From positions 248,001 to 312,000 of the forward strand of contig NZ_CAJHBL010000001.1 of the NCBI RefSeq assembly GCF_904846625.1: a stretch of 64,000 nucleotides of DNA, given 5' to 3'. Below the pieces are notes generated by a model. The model saw only the letters and a list, made by a program, of their open reading frames with translations. It was not told where the DNA came from and searched no databases. The first letter of the stretch is position 1. Each line of letters opens with the position of its first letter. The translations under genes were made by a program, and so were the position numbers. The stretch comes from Psychrobacter sp. JCM 18900 (lineage in GTDB: Bacteria; Pseudomonadota; Gammaproteobacteria; Pseudomonadales; Moraxellaceae). Shown piece by piece: positions 54,587 to 63,857 of the stretch.

Positions 54587-55318
54587 CTACACTGCTGCTA
54601 TGCTAGGCTTATCCGAATCCAACCCACCGAATGAACGTTCTTGCACAATACTATCTTCTATTGACGTACGGCTAGAAGATGTAGATGGCTGAGCACTAGC
54701 AAGCAAGTGATAATCATACAACTCTTGAATCATAAGCCCTGCTTGAGTCTCGAACTGAGCGTTAATATCAATGATACGGCGCTGAAAATAACGATAAGCA
54801 ACCAACGCGGGGATAGCAACGATCATACCTGCAGCGGTAGTGATTAGTGCCTGTGATACACCAGCGGCTAGCATCGTCGGATCTTGCATTGCGCCATCGG
54901 TAATCGCTAAGAATGAAGAGATGATTCCTAGTACCGTACCTAATAGGCCAAGCAACGGCGCTATCGCACCGATAGTACCTAGCATATTGATGTTTTTTTC
55001 TAACTGATGAACTTGGACGCTGGCACGATTTTGCATGTGCATCGTCATCGACTCTAGCCCATACTGCCGATAAAGCAAACCCGTTGCCAAGATATCGCCA
55101 AGCGCCGTTTTTTCTTTTACATTCATCAATTGTGTGCGGCCAATATCGCCATTTTCACGTAAACGAGTTATTAGCTGTTCGCGCAACCTGCTAGGGGCGA
55201 CTTTATTAAACTGTAGCGTATGGCTACGTTCAATGATGATAACCAAAGCCAATATAGAACAGACCACGATAGGTGTCATTAGCCAGCCACCTGCTTTTAC
55301 CAACTCCCACATACTCAC
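54587..55318 (-). CDS. exbB: MotA/TolQ/ExbB proton channel family protein
   Basis: 243 aa with three membrane helices (about 12-30, 112-135, 155-178). Typical motifs are ELVKAGGWLMTPIVVCSILALVIIIERS (in parts), GAIAPLLGLLGTVLGIISSF, and TTAAGMIVAIPALVAYRYF. GGAAGAGAGTGAG precedes the ATG. It is the first gene of the exbB-exbD pair and leads into msbA, lpxK and kdsB. The C-terminal Ser-rich tail (about residue 210 onward) is an extension beyond the family core. Confidence 0.93.
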   Translation of the reverse strand: MSMWELVKAGGWLMTPIVVCSILALVIIIERSHTLQFNKVAPSRLREQLITRLRENGDIGRTQLMNVKEKTALGDILATGLLYRQYGLESMTMHMQNRASVQVHQLEKNINMLGTIGAIAPLLGLLGTVLGIISSFLAITDGAMQDPTMLAAGVSQALITTAAGMIVAIPALVAYRYFQRRIIDINAQFETQAGLMIQELYDYHLLASAQPSTSSSRTSIEDSIVQERSFGGLDSDKPSIAAV

Positions 55319-55398
55319 TCTCTTCCATATTTTTGCAAAAATAATTATTACAGAGGCGATTTAGCGTTTGGATAGATACAGCTAACTCGCAAACGTTA

Positions 55399-56547
55399 TT
55401 AAGCCTGAGCTTCTATATGTTTAATCAACGCAGCTAATTGATCTTGATTGTGGAAAAATATCTCAACACTACCTTGACCATCTTTTTTATGTTTTAGTTT
55501 GACTTCAGCACCAAGCATGTCTGTCAATCTTTGGGTCAAACGCTCTACATCACGAGATTGTACTTGTTCAGCACGATTGATTTTGGGCGCTGGCTGCAAG
55601 ATTGATTTGACCAACTTTTCAGCTTCTCGCACGGTCATACCGCCATCGATAATCTTTTGCGCGATGATAGGTTGCTGTTCAGAGGACAATGCTAAAAGTG
55701 TACGAGCATGACCCATATCTAGCGCGCTGTTGGCTAAATGATCTTTTACTGTATCATGCAGCTGATTTAAACGAAGTAGATTCGATACTGTCGTACGCGC
55801 CTTACCAACGACTTCAGCAATCATGGCATGACTCATACCAAACTCCGTATGAAATCGCTGCAATGCTGCCGCCTGCTCAATCACTGACAAGTCTTCGCGC
55901 TGAATGTTTTCAATCAATGCTAGGGCAATCGCTAACTCATCCGATAAAGCACGCTCAATCGCAGGGATAACTGCTTTTCCTGCCATTTTTGCTGCGCGCC
56001 AACGGCGTTCACCAGCGATAATTTCGTGAGTGACAAATGCTTCACTCTTATCTTCATTTGCCAATAGCGGGCGGATAACGATAGGCTGCATCACGCCATG
56101 CTGCTCGATAGAAGACGCTAATTCTGCAAGTGCTGTCTCACTCATATCACGACGAGGCTGGTACTTACCTGCTTGCAAACGTGTGACATCGATCTGGACA
56201 AGGCTAATCTGATCTTCGGTTGCACTCGTATCTGCACTATTGCCACGCGATTTGTTGAGCGACGCCTTGCTGGTAGCACGAGATGAACGTGGCGCACGAG
56301 CGCTATTCTCGCTAGCAGCATCGTTAGTAGTCTTCGCAGATAATTTTTTACTGGCTTTTGTCGGAGTGATATCAGGCGCTATATCTGTGGACACAGTATT
56401 TACAGGCGCATTAGTATCTGGCGCAGCATTTTCACGCGCCACCATGTCGTCTTGCAAGGCAGAGGCGGTAATTTGCTTTTCTTTTTTGATTGACCCTAAT
56501 AAGGCATCTAAGCCCCGATTAGCAGCCAACCCTCTTTTCTTCGCCAT
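55399..56547 (-). CDS. parB: Chromosome partitioning protein ParB
   Basis: CTP-gated DNA clamp that loads at parS and separates origins. 382 aa, longer than the usual 290-310. The N-terminus has AANRGLDALLGSI, which contacts ParA; the CTP-binding GERRWRAAKMAG motif lies near 180 and the helix-turn-helix in MSHAMIAEVVGKARTTVSNLLRLNQ (about 235-260, in parts). Residues about 40-110 are an Ala/Ser/Lys/Thr-rich linker that accounts for the extra length. AGGATAGGTAATC precedes the ATG. parA is 158 bp upstream. No canonical parS was found in the window. Confidence 0.95.
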   Translation of the reverse strand: MAKKRGLAANRGLDALLGSIKKEKQITASALQDDMVARENAAPDTNAPVNTVSTDIAPDITPTKASKKLSAKTTNDAASENSARAPRSSRATSKASLNKSRGNSADTSATEDQISLVQIDVTRLQAGKYQPRRDMSETALAELASSIEQHGVMQPIVIRPLLANEDKSEAFVTHEIIAGERRWRAAKMAGKAVIPAIERALSDELAIALALIENIQREDLSVIEQAAALQRFHTEFGMSHAMIAEVVGKARTTVSNLLRLNQLHDTVKDHLANSALDMGHARTLLALSSEQQPIIAQKIIDGGMTVREAEKLVKSILQPAPKINRAEQVQSRDVERLTQRLTDMLGAEVKLKHKKDGQGSVEIFFHNQDQLAALIKHIEAQA

Positions 56548-56705
56548 GATTACCTATCCTCTAACGCTAAAATAAAAGCTAATTGATTACTGATGCGGCT
56601 TACTAAATACAATGTTAAGTGCTCTATGCTTATGCTATTCATTTACTGTCTTGATCAGTGACACTTTTTATCTAAAAATCCTTTGTGAGAGACTTTAGAT
56701 AAAAA

Positions 56706-57485
56706 CTAGCTGCTTTGCTTCATCACTTCAGCGGCAAGCTTTTGATATGCGCGTGCGCCTTTCGACCATCTCTCATACGCAATAACTGGTAAGCCGTGCG
56801 CAGGAGCTTCTGCTAAGCGAATATTCCTTGGAATATGAGTCTTGTACATGATATCGCCAAAATGCGCTTCTAGCTCAGTAGAGACATCACGAGCAAGCGT
56901 ATTACGCGCATCAAATAGCGTTCTGACCACACCGCGAATATACAGCTTAGGGTTCAACTCTGTAAGACGTTCAATCGTTTGTGATAAGTCAGCCAATCCT
57001 TCTAGTGCATAGTACTCACACTGCATAGGGATAATCACACTATCTGTAGCCACCAACGCATTAATCGTCAGTAGATTCAAACTAGGCGCGCAATCGATAA
57101 TCACATAATCGTATGGCTGTTTTTGTGTGGATACCTGATCGTTAACCAATTCAGCCATGGCGGTTTTGAACAGCTCATGACTATCTGTCTTACTCATCAA
57201 CGTAATGTCCATGCCAGCCAAATCGCGATTGGCACCGATGACATCGAACCCTGCAGGACTAGTAACAATTGCTTCAGACAACGCGACACCATCTAGCAAA
57301 ACGTCCGCTATGGTAAGATCCAACTCGTTTTTGTCAACACCTGTGCCACTGGTCGCATTACCTTGTGGGTCTAAGTCAATCAGCAGTACATGCTTGCGTT
57401 TAGCAGCCAAGCTGGCGGTCAAATTTACTGCCGTTGTGGTTTTACCCACACCGCCTTTTTGATTCGCAATTGCTATGATTTCCAT
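56706..57485 (-). CDS. parA: Chromosome partitioning ATPase ParA
   Basis: Walker-type ATPase that moves ParB-bound origins, 259 aa from ATG 57485. The deviant Walker A KGGVGKTTTAVNL begins at about residue 10, VLLIDLDPQGNAT follows, and DYVIIDCAPSL is Walker B. Four in-frame codons upstream start at a TTG and are not needed. The gene order rsmG-parA-parB is the standard origin-proximal cluster in gamma-proteobacteria. mnmG, which often precedes rsmG, is not in the window. Confidence 0.95.
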   Translation of the reverse strand: MEIIAIANQKGGVGKTTTAVNLTASLAAKRKHVLLIDLDPQGNATSGTGVDKNELDLTIADVLLDGVALSEAIVTSPAGFDVIGANRDLAGMDITLMSKTDSHELFKTAMAELVNDQVSTQKQPYDYVIIDCAPSLNLLTINALVATDSVIIPMQCEYYALEGLADLSQTIERLTELNPKLYIRGVVRTLFDARNTLARDVSTELEAHFGDIMYKTHIPRNIRLAEAPAHGLPVIAYERWSKGARAYQKLAAEVMKQSS

Positions 57486-57600
57486 ACACTCACTCAATTT
57501 TATTAGGGTCTATTACTTTTGACTCGGTTGGTACGATTATTTTTGTTCAATCTTGTACAGCGACACTCGATCAATATTTAAAAATAAGCAATTTATGGTC

Positions 57601-57631
57601 TAAAATGCTCAGTTTGCGGTCGAGCATTTTA
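57601..57631. repeat. 10-bp inverted repeat between parA and rsmG
   Basis: TAAAATGCTC pairs perfectly with GAGCATTTTA around an 11-base loop. It lies about 93 bp after the rsmG stop (minus) and could end that transcript, but the U-tract is poor. Confidence 0.4.
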
Positions 57632-57674
57632 AATGCTTTTAAATATTATGTCATTTAGATACAGACGTAAACTA

Positions 57675-57690
57675 TGTTTCACAAAAAACA
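57675..57690. promoter_or_regulatory. Degenerate parS-like site
   Basis: TGTTTCACAAAAAACA matches the parS consensus TGTTTCACGTGAAACA at 13 of 16 positions: the left half is exact, the central GTG is replaced by AAA. It sits between parA and rsmG where parS often lies. Chance occurrence in 64 kb is not negligible. Confidence 0.3.
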
Positions 57691-57723
57691 GTGCCTGTTT
57701 CATGACTGCGAAGTGTTTATGCC

Positions 57724-58440
57724 TTAGCTATCTTTAGCAGACATTTCGATTAAATGACGGCTGTCGTGCAAACGTGGCACTGTCAGTTTAATGGTTTTGA
57801 TATGCCAATCACTATCAAGTGCTTGCAGCTCTTCCTCACTCGGGACTTTGCCTTTCATAGCACATAAGAAGCCACCATCTGCTAATCTTGGCTGCGCTAC
57901 TTCTACAAAATCTATCAAACTGGCGAACGCTCGCGATGTCACCACCGCATAACTTTCTTCATGCGCTTCAATACGCGATGCGATCGGCTGCATATTACTC
58001 AAACCGAGCTCGCTGCTGATTTGCTTAATAAAGCGGATTTTCTTCTGATTGCTATCAAGCGCCGTACACTGGCGCTCAGGCTGACAAATGGCAATGATAA
58101 CTGCCGGCAACCCTGCTCCCGTGCCGATATCTAGCAACGATCCGGCGGGTAAATGCGTTATAATAGACAGACAATCTATCACATGCTTGATCAACGCTTC
58201 TTCTGGATCAGTAATGGCGGTCAGATTATACGCTTTATTCCATAGTAAAAGCTGGTCTAAGTACAATAATAACGTGCGCTGCTGCGTTTCACTTAACGGC
58301 AGACTCAGCTCATTTATCGCTTGCGCCAAGATATTAGCCAGCTTTGGCAATTGTGAACCAAGCTTTACGAAACCAGTCGGATCAATATTGATAGTACCCA
58401 TACTAGCAGACGATGAAGAGTTTTTAGCGGAAGCTGACAT
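57724..58440 (-). CDS. rsmG: 16S rRNA (guanine527-N7)-methyltransferase RsmG (GidB)
   Basis: Methylates G527 of 16S rRNA; loss gives low-level streptomycin resistance in other species. 238 aa. SAM-binding DIGTGAGLPAVIIAI lies at about 101, with LDSNQKKIRFIKQ following and the conserved VVTSRAFASLIDF near 170. The first 30 residues are Ser/Ala-rich; Met14 is an alternative start. No clear ribosome site. It lies 226 bp from parA on the same strand and diverges from the Lon-like protease gene. Confidence 0.94.
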   Translation of the reverse strand: MSASAKNSSSSASMGTINIDPTGFVKLGSQLPKLANILAQAINELSLPLSETQQRTLLLYLDQLLLWNKAYNLTAITDPEEALIKHVIDCLSIITHLPAGSLLDIGTGAGLPAVIIAICQPERQCTALDSNQKKIRFIKQISSELGLSNMQPIASRIEAHEESYAVVTSRAFASLIDFVEVAQPRLADGGFLCAMKGKVPSEEELQALDSDWHIKTIKLTVPRLHDSRHLIEMSAKDS

Positions 58441-58779
58441 ACAACGAGTTATCCAGTTTTGACTTGTGAACCGTTTATTTTATCATGCAGTCTGCTCATT
58501 GAATAGTTGCAGATTGCGCCAATGTGGGACATCTTATACTATCTACGCTGATCATGAGGCGTTATTCTGCTTTGATTGCCTCCAATTCGCTGATTAAGTC
58601 ATTCGTTTTTTATCAGTTTTACTCAATAATTTGTCTAAATATGATACAAAACTGCGCTTAATGACTTCGCTAATAGGTGACTATATCTTGTAAGATGTCA
58701 TGATTGATTATAAAAAACTCAGAATACGCATGACTAGATAAAACCAATCACTTCTCATATTCCTTTAATACTTTTTAAG
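58441..58779. other. 339-bp divergent intergenic region (rsmG / Lon-like protease)
   Basis: AT-rich. No gene, DnaA-box cluster, or palindrome longer than about 8 bp was seen. Promoters for both genes should be here. Confidence 0.3.
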
Positions 58780-61629
58780 ATGATTTTTCAAACGCCTATG
58801 ACAGAACAACCCTATACCCCTATATCGCCAGTATCAAAAGACGCTAACAATATGGTAGTACCTGCTACCGATACAAAAAACATTAAGCAAACAGCACCTG
58901 ATACCCCAAACCCTATCTTCACAGAAGTTCAGCAAAATTGTCGCATTTCCGCTGAGCAATTAAAACGCTATAGCGACCCTGATGAATTGCCTACAGACAC
59001 TCGCACTGCGCCCGACTTAGATGTTGGTTTCGGCCAACAACGCGCGCTTAAAGCATTGCATACAGCGCTGGATATCAAAGCCAGTGGTTACCATGTGTTT
59101 GCCGCTGGTGAGAACGGTTTGGGCAAGCGTACTGTGATTAGTCGTCTTTTGACGCGTATTGCCGCCGACGCACCGACGCCAGATGATTGGGTATACGTGC
59201 ATAATTTCACTGATCCACGCACACCATTGGCGCTGCGTCTACCAGCTGGTCAAGCCTCGCTATTACAGCAGCAAGTTAATAACTTATGGCAGCAAGCAAA
59301 AAAGCGTTTAAGCCAACGCTTTCGTAGCGATCAATACCAGAGCAAAATCGAAGCCATCAAAAACAGTACTCATCAAAAAGAAAGTCATGCCTATGACGCG
59401 CTTAATGCTGAAGGCAAGCAATATGACCTAGCATTGACGTTTCGCTCGTTTGATAATAAAGCCGTATTTGTTCATCCTAGTCAGCTGCCTACAGAAAGCA
59501 ACAGCGATGATGACAAGCAAATAAAAACACCCAGCAATCGTAAAAATTTAGAAAAGCTCGATGATAGCGAAAAAGTTAACATTTTGGGCAATGAAAACAC
59601 TGAAAATAAAGATTCTACATATGGCAATAATGAGTATGAAGCTGAGCTAAATAACTTCGTGCAAAAGAACCATATGCAAAAGCGGCTGAGTCAATTGACC
59701 ATCGCTTTAGAGCAATTAGAAGACGAAGCCAACGATGAGATAGAGGCATTACATCGTAGTATTGCCCAACGTGCTTTACAGCCATTATTTACTCCTATTT
59801 ATGAGCAGTTTTCGACTCATCCACTTGTCGTGGCATATCTCGAGGCTGTATTTGATGACATGGTCACTCACGTAGAGCGTATCGTCAATGGCGATGATGA
59901 AGAGTTTGTGACGGCAGTGTTGGCTACGACGCCCAGTCGTTATGCGGTCAATGTTATTGTCAGTCATACACCTGACAGTGGCGCACCTGTGGTCTTTGAG
60001 GATTTGCCAACCCATCTCAATTTATTGGGGCATGTCGAGCAAATCACCCAATTAGGCACAGTAACCACTGACGTGAGTATGATTCGTGCAGGTGCTCTAC
60101 ATCGCGCCAATGGCGGCTATTTACTGTTAGAAGCTAGCCACGTCCTTGAGCATCCTTATGCATGGCAGGGCTTGAAGCGCGCATTACAATCACGAAAAAT
60201 AAAACTATCAAGTCTAGAGCAAATGCTGACGCTAACAGGTAGCTTGTCTCTGTCACCAGCGCCTATTGATTTAGATATCAAGGTTATCTTGTTAGGTGAA
60301 GCAGATTTATATTACGAGCTGCTAGAGCTTGAGCCTGAATTTGATGCGGTATTCAAAGTCCGAGCTGATTTTCATGACGATGTGCCTCGTACCATTGAGC
60401 ATGAATTGGCATTGGTCGCAAAAATGGCTGATATCATCGACTATGCCGACCTTTATCCGTTTGATAGCAGTGCACAAGCCACGCTCCTTGAACACTTAAG
60501 CCTGCAAGCTGAAGAACAAGATCGCTTAAGCCTACACAGTGACTTGTTGATTAAACTACTGCATGAATCAAACCGTCACGCTCGCTTAAATAATGAGAAC
60601 ATGGTGACGGCAGATCACGTCACTCAAGCAATCGATGATATGGATGAGCGTTCAGGATATTTGCGCGATCTGTACTGGGATGAGCTGAAAAACGGCCAGC
60701 AGCTGATCCAAACGCAAGGCGATGCTATCGGACAAGTTAATGCATTGACTGTGGTCAGTTATGCCGATAGTGAGTTTGGCATGCCAGCACGGCTTACTGC
60801 GGTTATTCAGCCCAATATTGGCACAGGTGAAATTCTTGATATTGAGCGTGATGTAGACTTGGGTGGTAGTTTACACGCCAAGGGCATGCTAATTATGACC
60901 AGCTATTTGCGCGCGTTGTTTAGTCAACATCATGCACTGAACTTTAGTGCCTCACTGGCGTTCGAGCAGAGCTACGCGCAAATCGATGGCGATAGTGCCA
61001 CCGTTAGCGAAGGCTGTGCATTGCTATCCGCGTTAGCAAACGTCCCTATCAATCAGTCTCTCGCGATTACTGGATCTATGAACCAGCTAGGCGAAGTACA
61101 GGCAGTTGGTGGCATCAATGCTAAAATCGCAGGTTTTTTCGACGCCTGCCGCGAGCAAGAGCTGACAGGCGATCAAGGCGTTGTCATTCCGATGGCTAAT
61201 GTCAAACAGCTGATGTTACGTGACGACATTATTGATGCAGTAAATAGAGGCAAATTTCATATCTATGGCGTCTATACGCTAAGTGAGGCCCTGACGTTGA
61301 TGACTGGCTTGCCCATCGACACCATGAATAAAAAAGGCCGTTATCGTAAAGATACTTTATTTGGCAAAGTATTAAGTCGTCTGATGCTATGGGATGAAAA
61401 CCAAGAAAGCACGGACGACATCGATGATGAAAAGTCCAAAAAGAAAGCGAAGAAAAAGCGTAAAGAAAAACGTCAAAAGAAAGAAGATAAGAGAATGAAA
61501 GAAAAGCGAAAAGGTGAGAGAAGTGATAAGAAAGGTAGCGAGGAAAGTAACAAGCAAAGCGATGCTAAGCCTATTGATGACACCCTAAACGATAGCGAGA
61601 CAACAGCTATCGATGAGAATAATAATTAA
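58780..61629 (+). CDS. LonB/YcbZ-type ATP-dependent protease
   Basis: 949-aa AAA+ protease of the Lon-like family that lacks the Lon N-terminal substrate domain. The P-loop is GENGLGKRTVIS (about residue 108), later HRANGGYLLLEASHVLEHP resembles the family's Walker B region, and the C-terminal proteolytic domain has Ser739 (DGDSATVSEG) and Lys782 (GGINAKIAGF), 43 residues apart as in E. coli Lon (679/722). About 50 Asn/Asp/Lys-rich residues near 240-295 are inserted between ATPase segments, and the last 70 residues are a Lys/Arg/Glu-rich tail. Met7 (58798) is an alternative start; neither has a ribosome site. Confidence 0.88.
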   Translation: MIFQTPMTEQPYTPISPVSKDANNMVVPATDTKNIKQTAPDTPNPIFTEVQQNCRISAEQLKRYSDPDELPTDTRTAPDLDVGFGQQRALKALHTALDIKASGYHVFAAGENGLGKRTVISRLLTRIAADAPTPDDWVYVHNFTDPRTPLALRLPAGQASLLQQQVNNLWQQAKKRLSQRFRSDQYQSKIEAIKNSTHQKESHAYDALNAEGKQYDLALTFRSFDNKAVFVHPSQLPTESNSDDDKQIKTPSNRKNLEKLDDSEKVNILGNENTENKDSTYGNNEYEAELNNFVQKNHMQKRLSQLTIALEQLEDEANDEIEALHRSIAQRALQPLFTPIYEQFSTHPLVVAYLEAVFDDMVTHVERIVNGDDEEFVTAVLATTPSRYAVNVIVSHTPDSGAPVVFEDLPTHLNLLGHVEQITQLGTVTTDVSMIRAGALHRANGGYLLLEASHVLEHPYAWQGLKRALQSRKIKLSSLEQMLTLTGSLSLSPAPIDLDIKVILLGEADLYYELLELEPEFDAVFKVRADFHDDVPRTIEHELALVAKMADIIDYADLYPFDSSAQATLLEHLSLQAEEQDRLSLHSDLLIKLLHESNRHARLNNENMVTADHVTQAIDDMDERSGYLRDLYWDELKNGQQLIQTQGDAIGQVNALTVVSYADSEFGMPARLTAVIQPNIGTGEILDIERDVDLGGSLHAKGMLIMTSYLRALFSQHHALNFSASLAFEQSYAQIDGDSATVSEGCALLSALANVPINQSLAITGSMNQLGEVQAVGGINAKIAGFFDACREQELTGDQGVVIPMANVKQLMLRDDIIDAVNRGKFHIYGVYTLSEALTLMTGLPIDTMNKKGRYRKDTLFGKVLSRLMLWDENQESTDDIDDEKSKKKAKKKRKEKRQKKEDKRMKEKRKGERSDKKGSEESNKQSDAKPIDDTLNDSETTAIDENNN

Positions 61630-61842
61630 AATTTGAACGGTACTGCCGATACGCACGCACATTGCTGTTCGACTAGATTTATCGTTGTATCTACAGCTAG
61701 ATCGAGCAGCTATCATCAAATAAACATACGCATGCATGAACGTCGCTAGACGCTACGCTGCTTTTCTGCGATGATTAACGGTTCCTGATCGAGCAATATC
61801 GTGCCAGAAACCGACTTGTAACTTCATAAAGGGTATCTCTTA

Positions 61843-62985
61843 ATGACTGTACATCCTACTGATGCTGATAACATCCAAGCTCAGTCCAATCCTAGTGAGC
61901 AGGCAGGTGCGCTTGCAGCTGTAGACACTGGCACCTCAAAAGAGGCCAATGCTGCCAATATTAATGACAATCGACATGGTGCGGCAACGACTGCTCGGCA
62001 ATGGCAGGTACTATCACAGCTGCAGCGCAATCGCTGGGTAGGCACAACACATATTTATGAGCAGCTGATGATGGCAGGCTTTGATATCAGCCTACGTACT
62101 GTCCAACGCGATTTGAATGCCCTTGCCAAACGCTTCCCTATCGAAAAAAACAATGCCAATCCTCAAGGATGGCGCTGGAAAGAAGACGCCCCATTACAAA
62201 GCTTGCCGCACATGAACTTATCACAAGCGGTTGCTTTTAATATGGTTGAGGCCAATCTGACCCAGTTACTGCCACCTGTTATCTTAGATGAATTATTTCC
62301 TTGGTTTGACTTAGCACGGCGACAGCTCAAAAACAGCAAAGTGACCCACTCTTGGATAGACAGAGTGCGTATCGAGCCTGCCACACAGCCGCTTATCGCA
62401 CCAGATATAGATTTGGATAGTAAAGACAATATTTACCACGCGCTATTTTATCAGCTGCAGATTCATGCTTGTTATACTCGTAGCAACAAATCACAAGCCA
62501 GCGAATATACCCTAAATCCAATCGCAATTATCCAGCGCGGCGTGATTATTTATCTGCTGGCAACTCGTACTGACGATCCAGAAGTCACCATTCGCACCTT
62601 TGCCTTACATCGTTTTGATAGTGTTGAAATTCTCGAAACCGCTGCAAAAACGCCAGAGAACTTTCAACTTGATACCTATTTGGATGAAGGTAGCATGGGC
62701 TTTAGTCACCCACTGTTTGGCGAATTGGATGAGCGTGGCAAAAATACTGCTGTTGAGCTTAGATTTACTAGGCAGGCTGGTAAGAGTCTGACCGAAAGTA
62801 AGCTTAATGACGATCAAACCGTGACGCTAAATGAGGACAATACCCTTACTGTCAAAGCCACTGTTAACTTAACCTCACAGCTGGTCTGGTGGCTACGTGG
62901 ATTTGGTAGTGGGTTATTAGATGCCAAGCCTGAGCTACTTTATCAAGCAGTATTAGATAAGTCTTCAACAGCAATCAGTGAGTGA
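61843..62985 (+). CDS. WYL-domain transcriptional regulator (YafY-like)
   Basis: 380 aa. After a 45-residue Ala/Asn/Thr-rich leader comes a winged helix-turn-helix: WQVLSQLQRNRWVGTTHIYEQL and DISLRTVQRDLNALAKRFPIE (about 50-105, in parts). The WYL domain follows (about 200-270), with YTLNPIAIIQRGVIIYLLAT and TFALHRFDSVEIL; the W-Y-L tripeptide is replaced (IIQRGVIIYLLA). A C-terminal WCX-like domain ends the protein (about 290-375). Such proteins sense nucleotides or ssDNA, and some regulate defence genes. It lies 97 bp upstream of the TerD gene on the same strand. Confidence 0.85.
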   Translation: MTVHPTDADNIQAQSNPSEQAGALAAVDTGTSKEANAANINDNRHGAATTARQWQVLSQLQRNRWVGTTHIYEQLMMAGFDISLRTVQRDLNALAKRFPIEKNNANPQGWRWKEDAPLQSLPHMNLSQAVAFNMVEANLTQLLPPVILDELFPWFDLARRQLKNSKVTHSWIDRVRIEPATQPLIAPDIDLDSKDNIYHALFYQLQIHACYTRSNKSQASEYTLNPIAIIQRGVIIYLLATRTDDPEVTIRTFALHRFDSVEILETAAKTPENFQLDTYLDEGSMGFSHPLFGELDERGKNTAVELRFTRQAGKSLTESKLNDDQTVTLNEDNTLTVKATVNLTSQLVWWLRGFGSGLLDAKPELLYQAVLDKSSTAISE

Positions 62986-63082
62986 CATCACTGACCTGAG
63001 TTAGGCTAACATCCGCACGCCTTATGTAAGCAAGCACCAAATCTAGATAACGGTTAGAAACTAAGAATAAAAAAGGAAAGTT

Positions 63083-63730
63083 ATGTCGACCACTGCCCCA
63101 TCACCACTGCTGTCAGATAGTTTACGAGGACTGGGACTAGACGCAGGAACGTTGTTCTTTGCGCTCAATTATGAATTTACCAAAATTGAGCCAAAAGGCA
63201 TGTTTAAGCGCTTCAAAAAAAATCAAAGCGCGATGGATATTGATCTGGCTTGTGTGTTGTACGATGACAATTGCGTCATCAGTGACATCGTTTGGTTTAA
63301 ACAATTACGAGATAAAGCTGAGTCGGTCAAGCATCAAGGTGACAGCTTAAATGGTAAGGATCGCGGTGAACAAGCCATGTATCTTGCCCCGCTTGATCAA
63401 GAGCAGATCAGACTGGAGCTTGAGAAAATACCCACTCATATTACTCATATTGGTTTAATTGCCAACTCATACCATGGCCATTCGTTTTCTAGAGTCAAGA
63501 AAGGCGAAATTCATCTGAGTGACGATGAAGGAAACCGTTGTTTTGAAGTCAACCTTAAGCAGCTCCCACGCGACTGCACCACGCTATGGGTAGCGCATTT
63601 GCGTCGATCTGTTGACGACTGGCATTTAACATTGCAAAACTTACCACTCACTGCAGAAGATCTAGCAGATGCAGCACAAGAAGTAGCTCATGAGTTAGCA
63701 CGTGCATTGCCTATTCCTCAGGGAATATAA
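63083..63730 (+). CDS. TerD family protein
   Basis: 215 aa with one TerD domain: GLDAGTLFFALNYEF near 20, MDIDLACVLYDDNCVISDIVWFKQL (about 50-74, in parts), the RVKKGEIHLSDDEG stretch and a final ELARALPIP. The Asp residues of MDIDLACVLYDD and of LSDDEG are placed as in the Ca2+-binding loops of TerD. Family knowledge: TerD/TerZ proteins occur in tellurite and stress-response operons; this gene has no other ter gene beside it, so tellurite resistance should not be assumed. AGGAAAG precedes the ATG. The WYL regulator lies just upstream, likely the same transcript. Confidence 0.8.
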   Translation: MSTTAPSPLLSDSLRGLGLDAGTLFFALNYEFTKIEPKGMFKRFKKNQSAMDIDLACVLYDDNCVISDIVWFKQLRDKAESVKHQGDSLNGKDRGEQAMYLAPLDQEQIRLELEKIPTHITHIGLIANSYHGHSFSRVKKGEIHLSDDEGNRCFEVNLKQLPRDCTTLWVAHLRRSVDDWHLTLQNLPLTAEDLADAAQEVAHELARALPIPQGI

Positions 63731-63751
63731 GAGCAATTAGTAATCGCATAT

Positions 63752-63791
63752 AAAAGAGGTCTTGTGCTATCCAAACACAAGACCTCTTTTT
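63752..63791. terminator. Intrinsic terminator between TerD and the zinc-ribbon gene
   Basis: AAAAGAGGTCTTGTG (63752-63766) pairs with CACAAGACCTCTTTT (63776-63790), loop CTATCCAAA, and T-runs both ways. It serves the convergent genes. Confidence 0.92.
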
Positions 63792-63857
63792 ATGGTCAAA
63801 ATATTAGCTATAATTAATTGCTAAAAACCTATCTGTTATAAATCATTTCACACTTCG

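Noticed and set aside
55689-55970. Plus-strand frame within parB
   Set aside because: It lies opposite the conserved helix-turn-helix of ParB and has no ribosome site or domain.
57498-58779. Replication origin next to rsmG-parA
   Set aside because: No cluster of DnaA boxes (TTATCCACA type) and no AT-rich unwinding repeat was found; only a 7/9 match at about 58448.
63083-63730. Tellurite resistance gene
   Set aside because: TerD domain is present, but no terA, terB, terC or terZ is beside it within the window.
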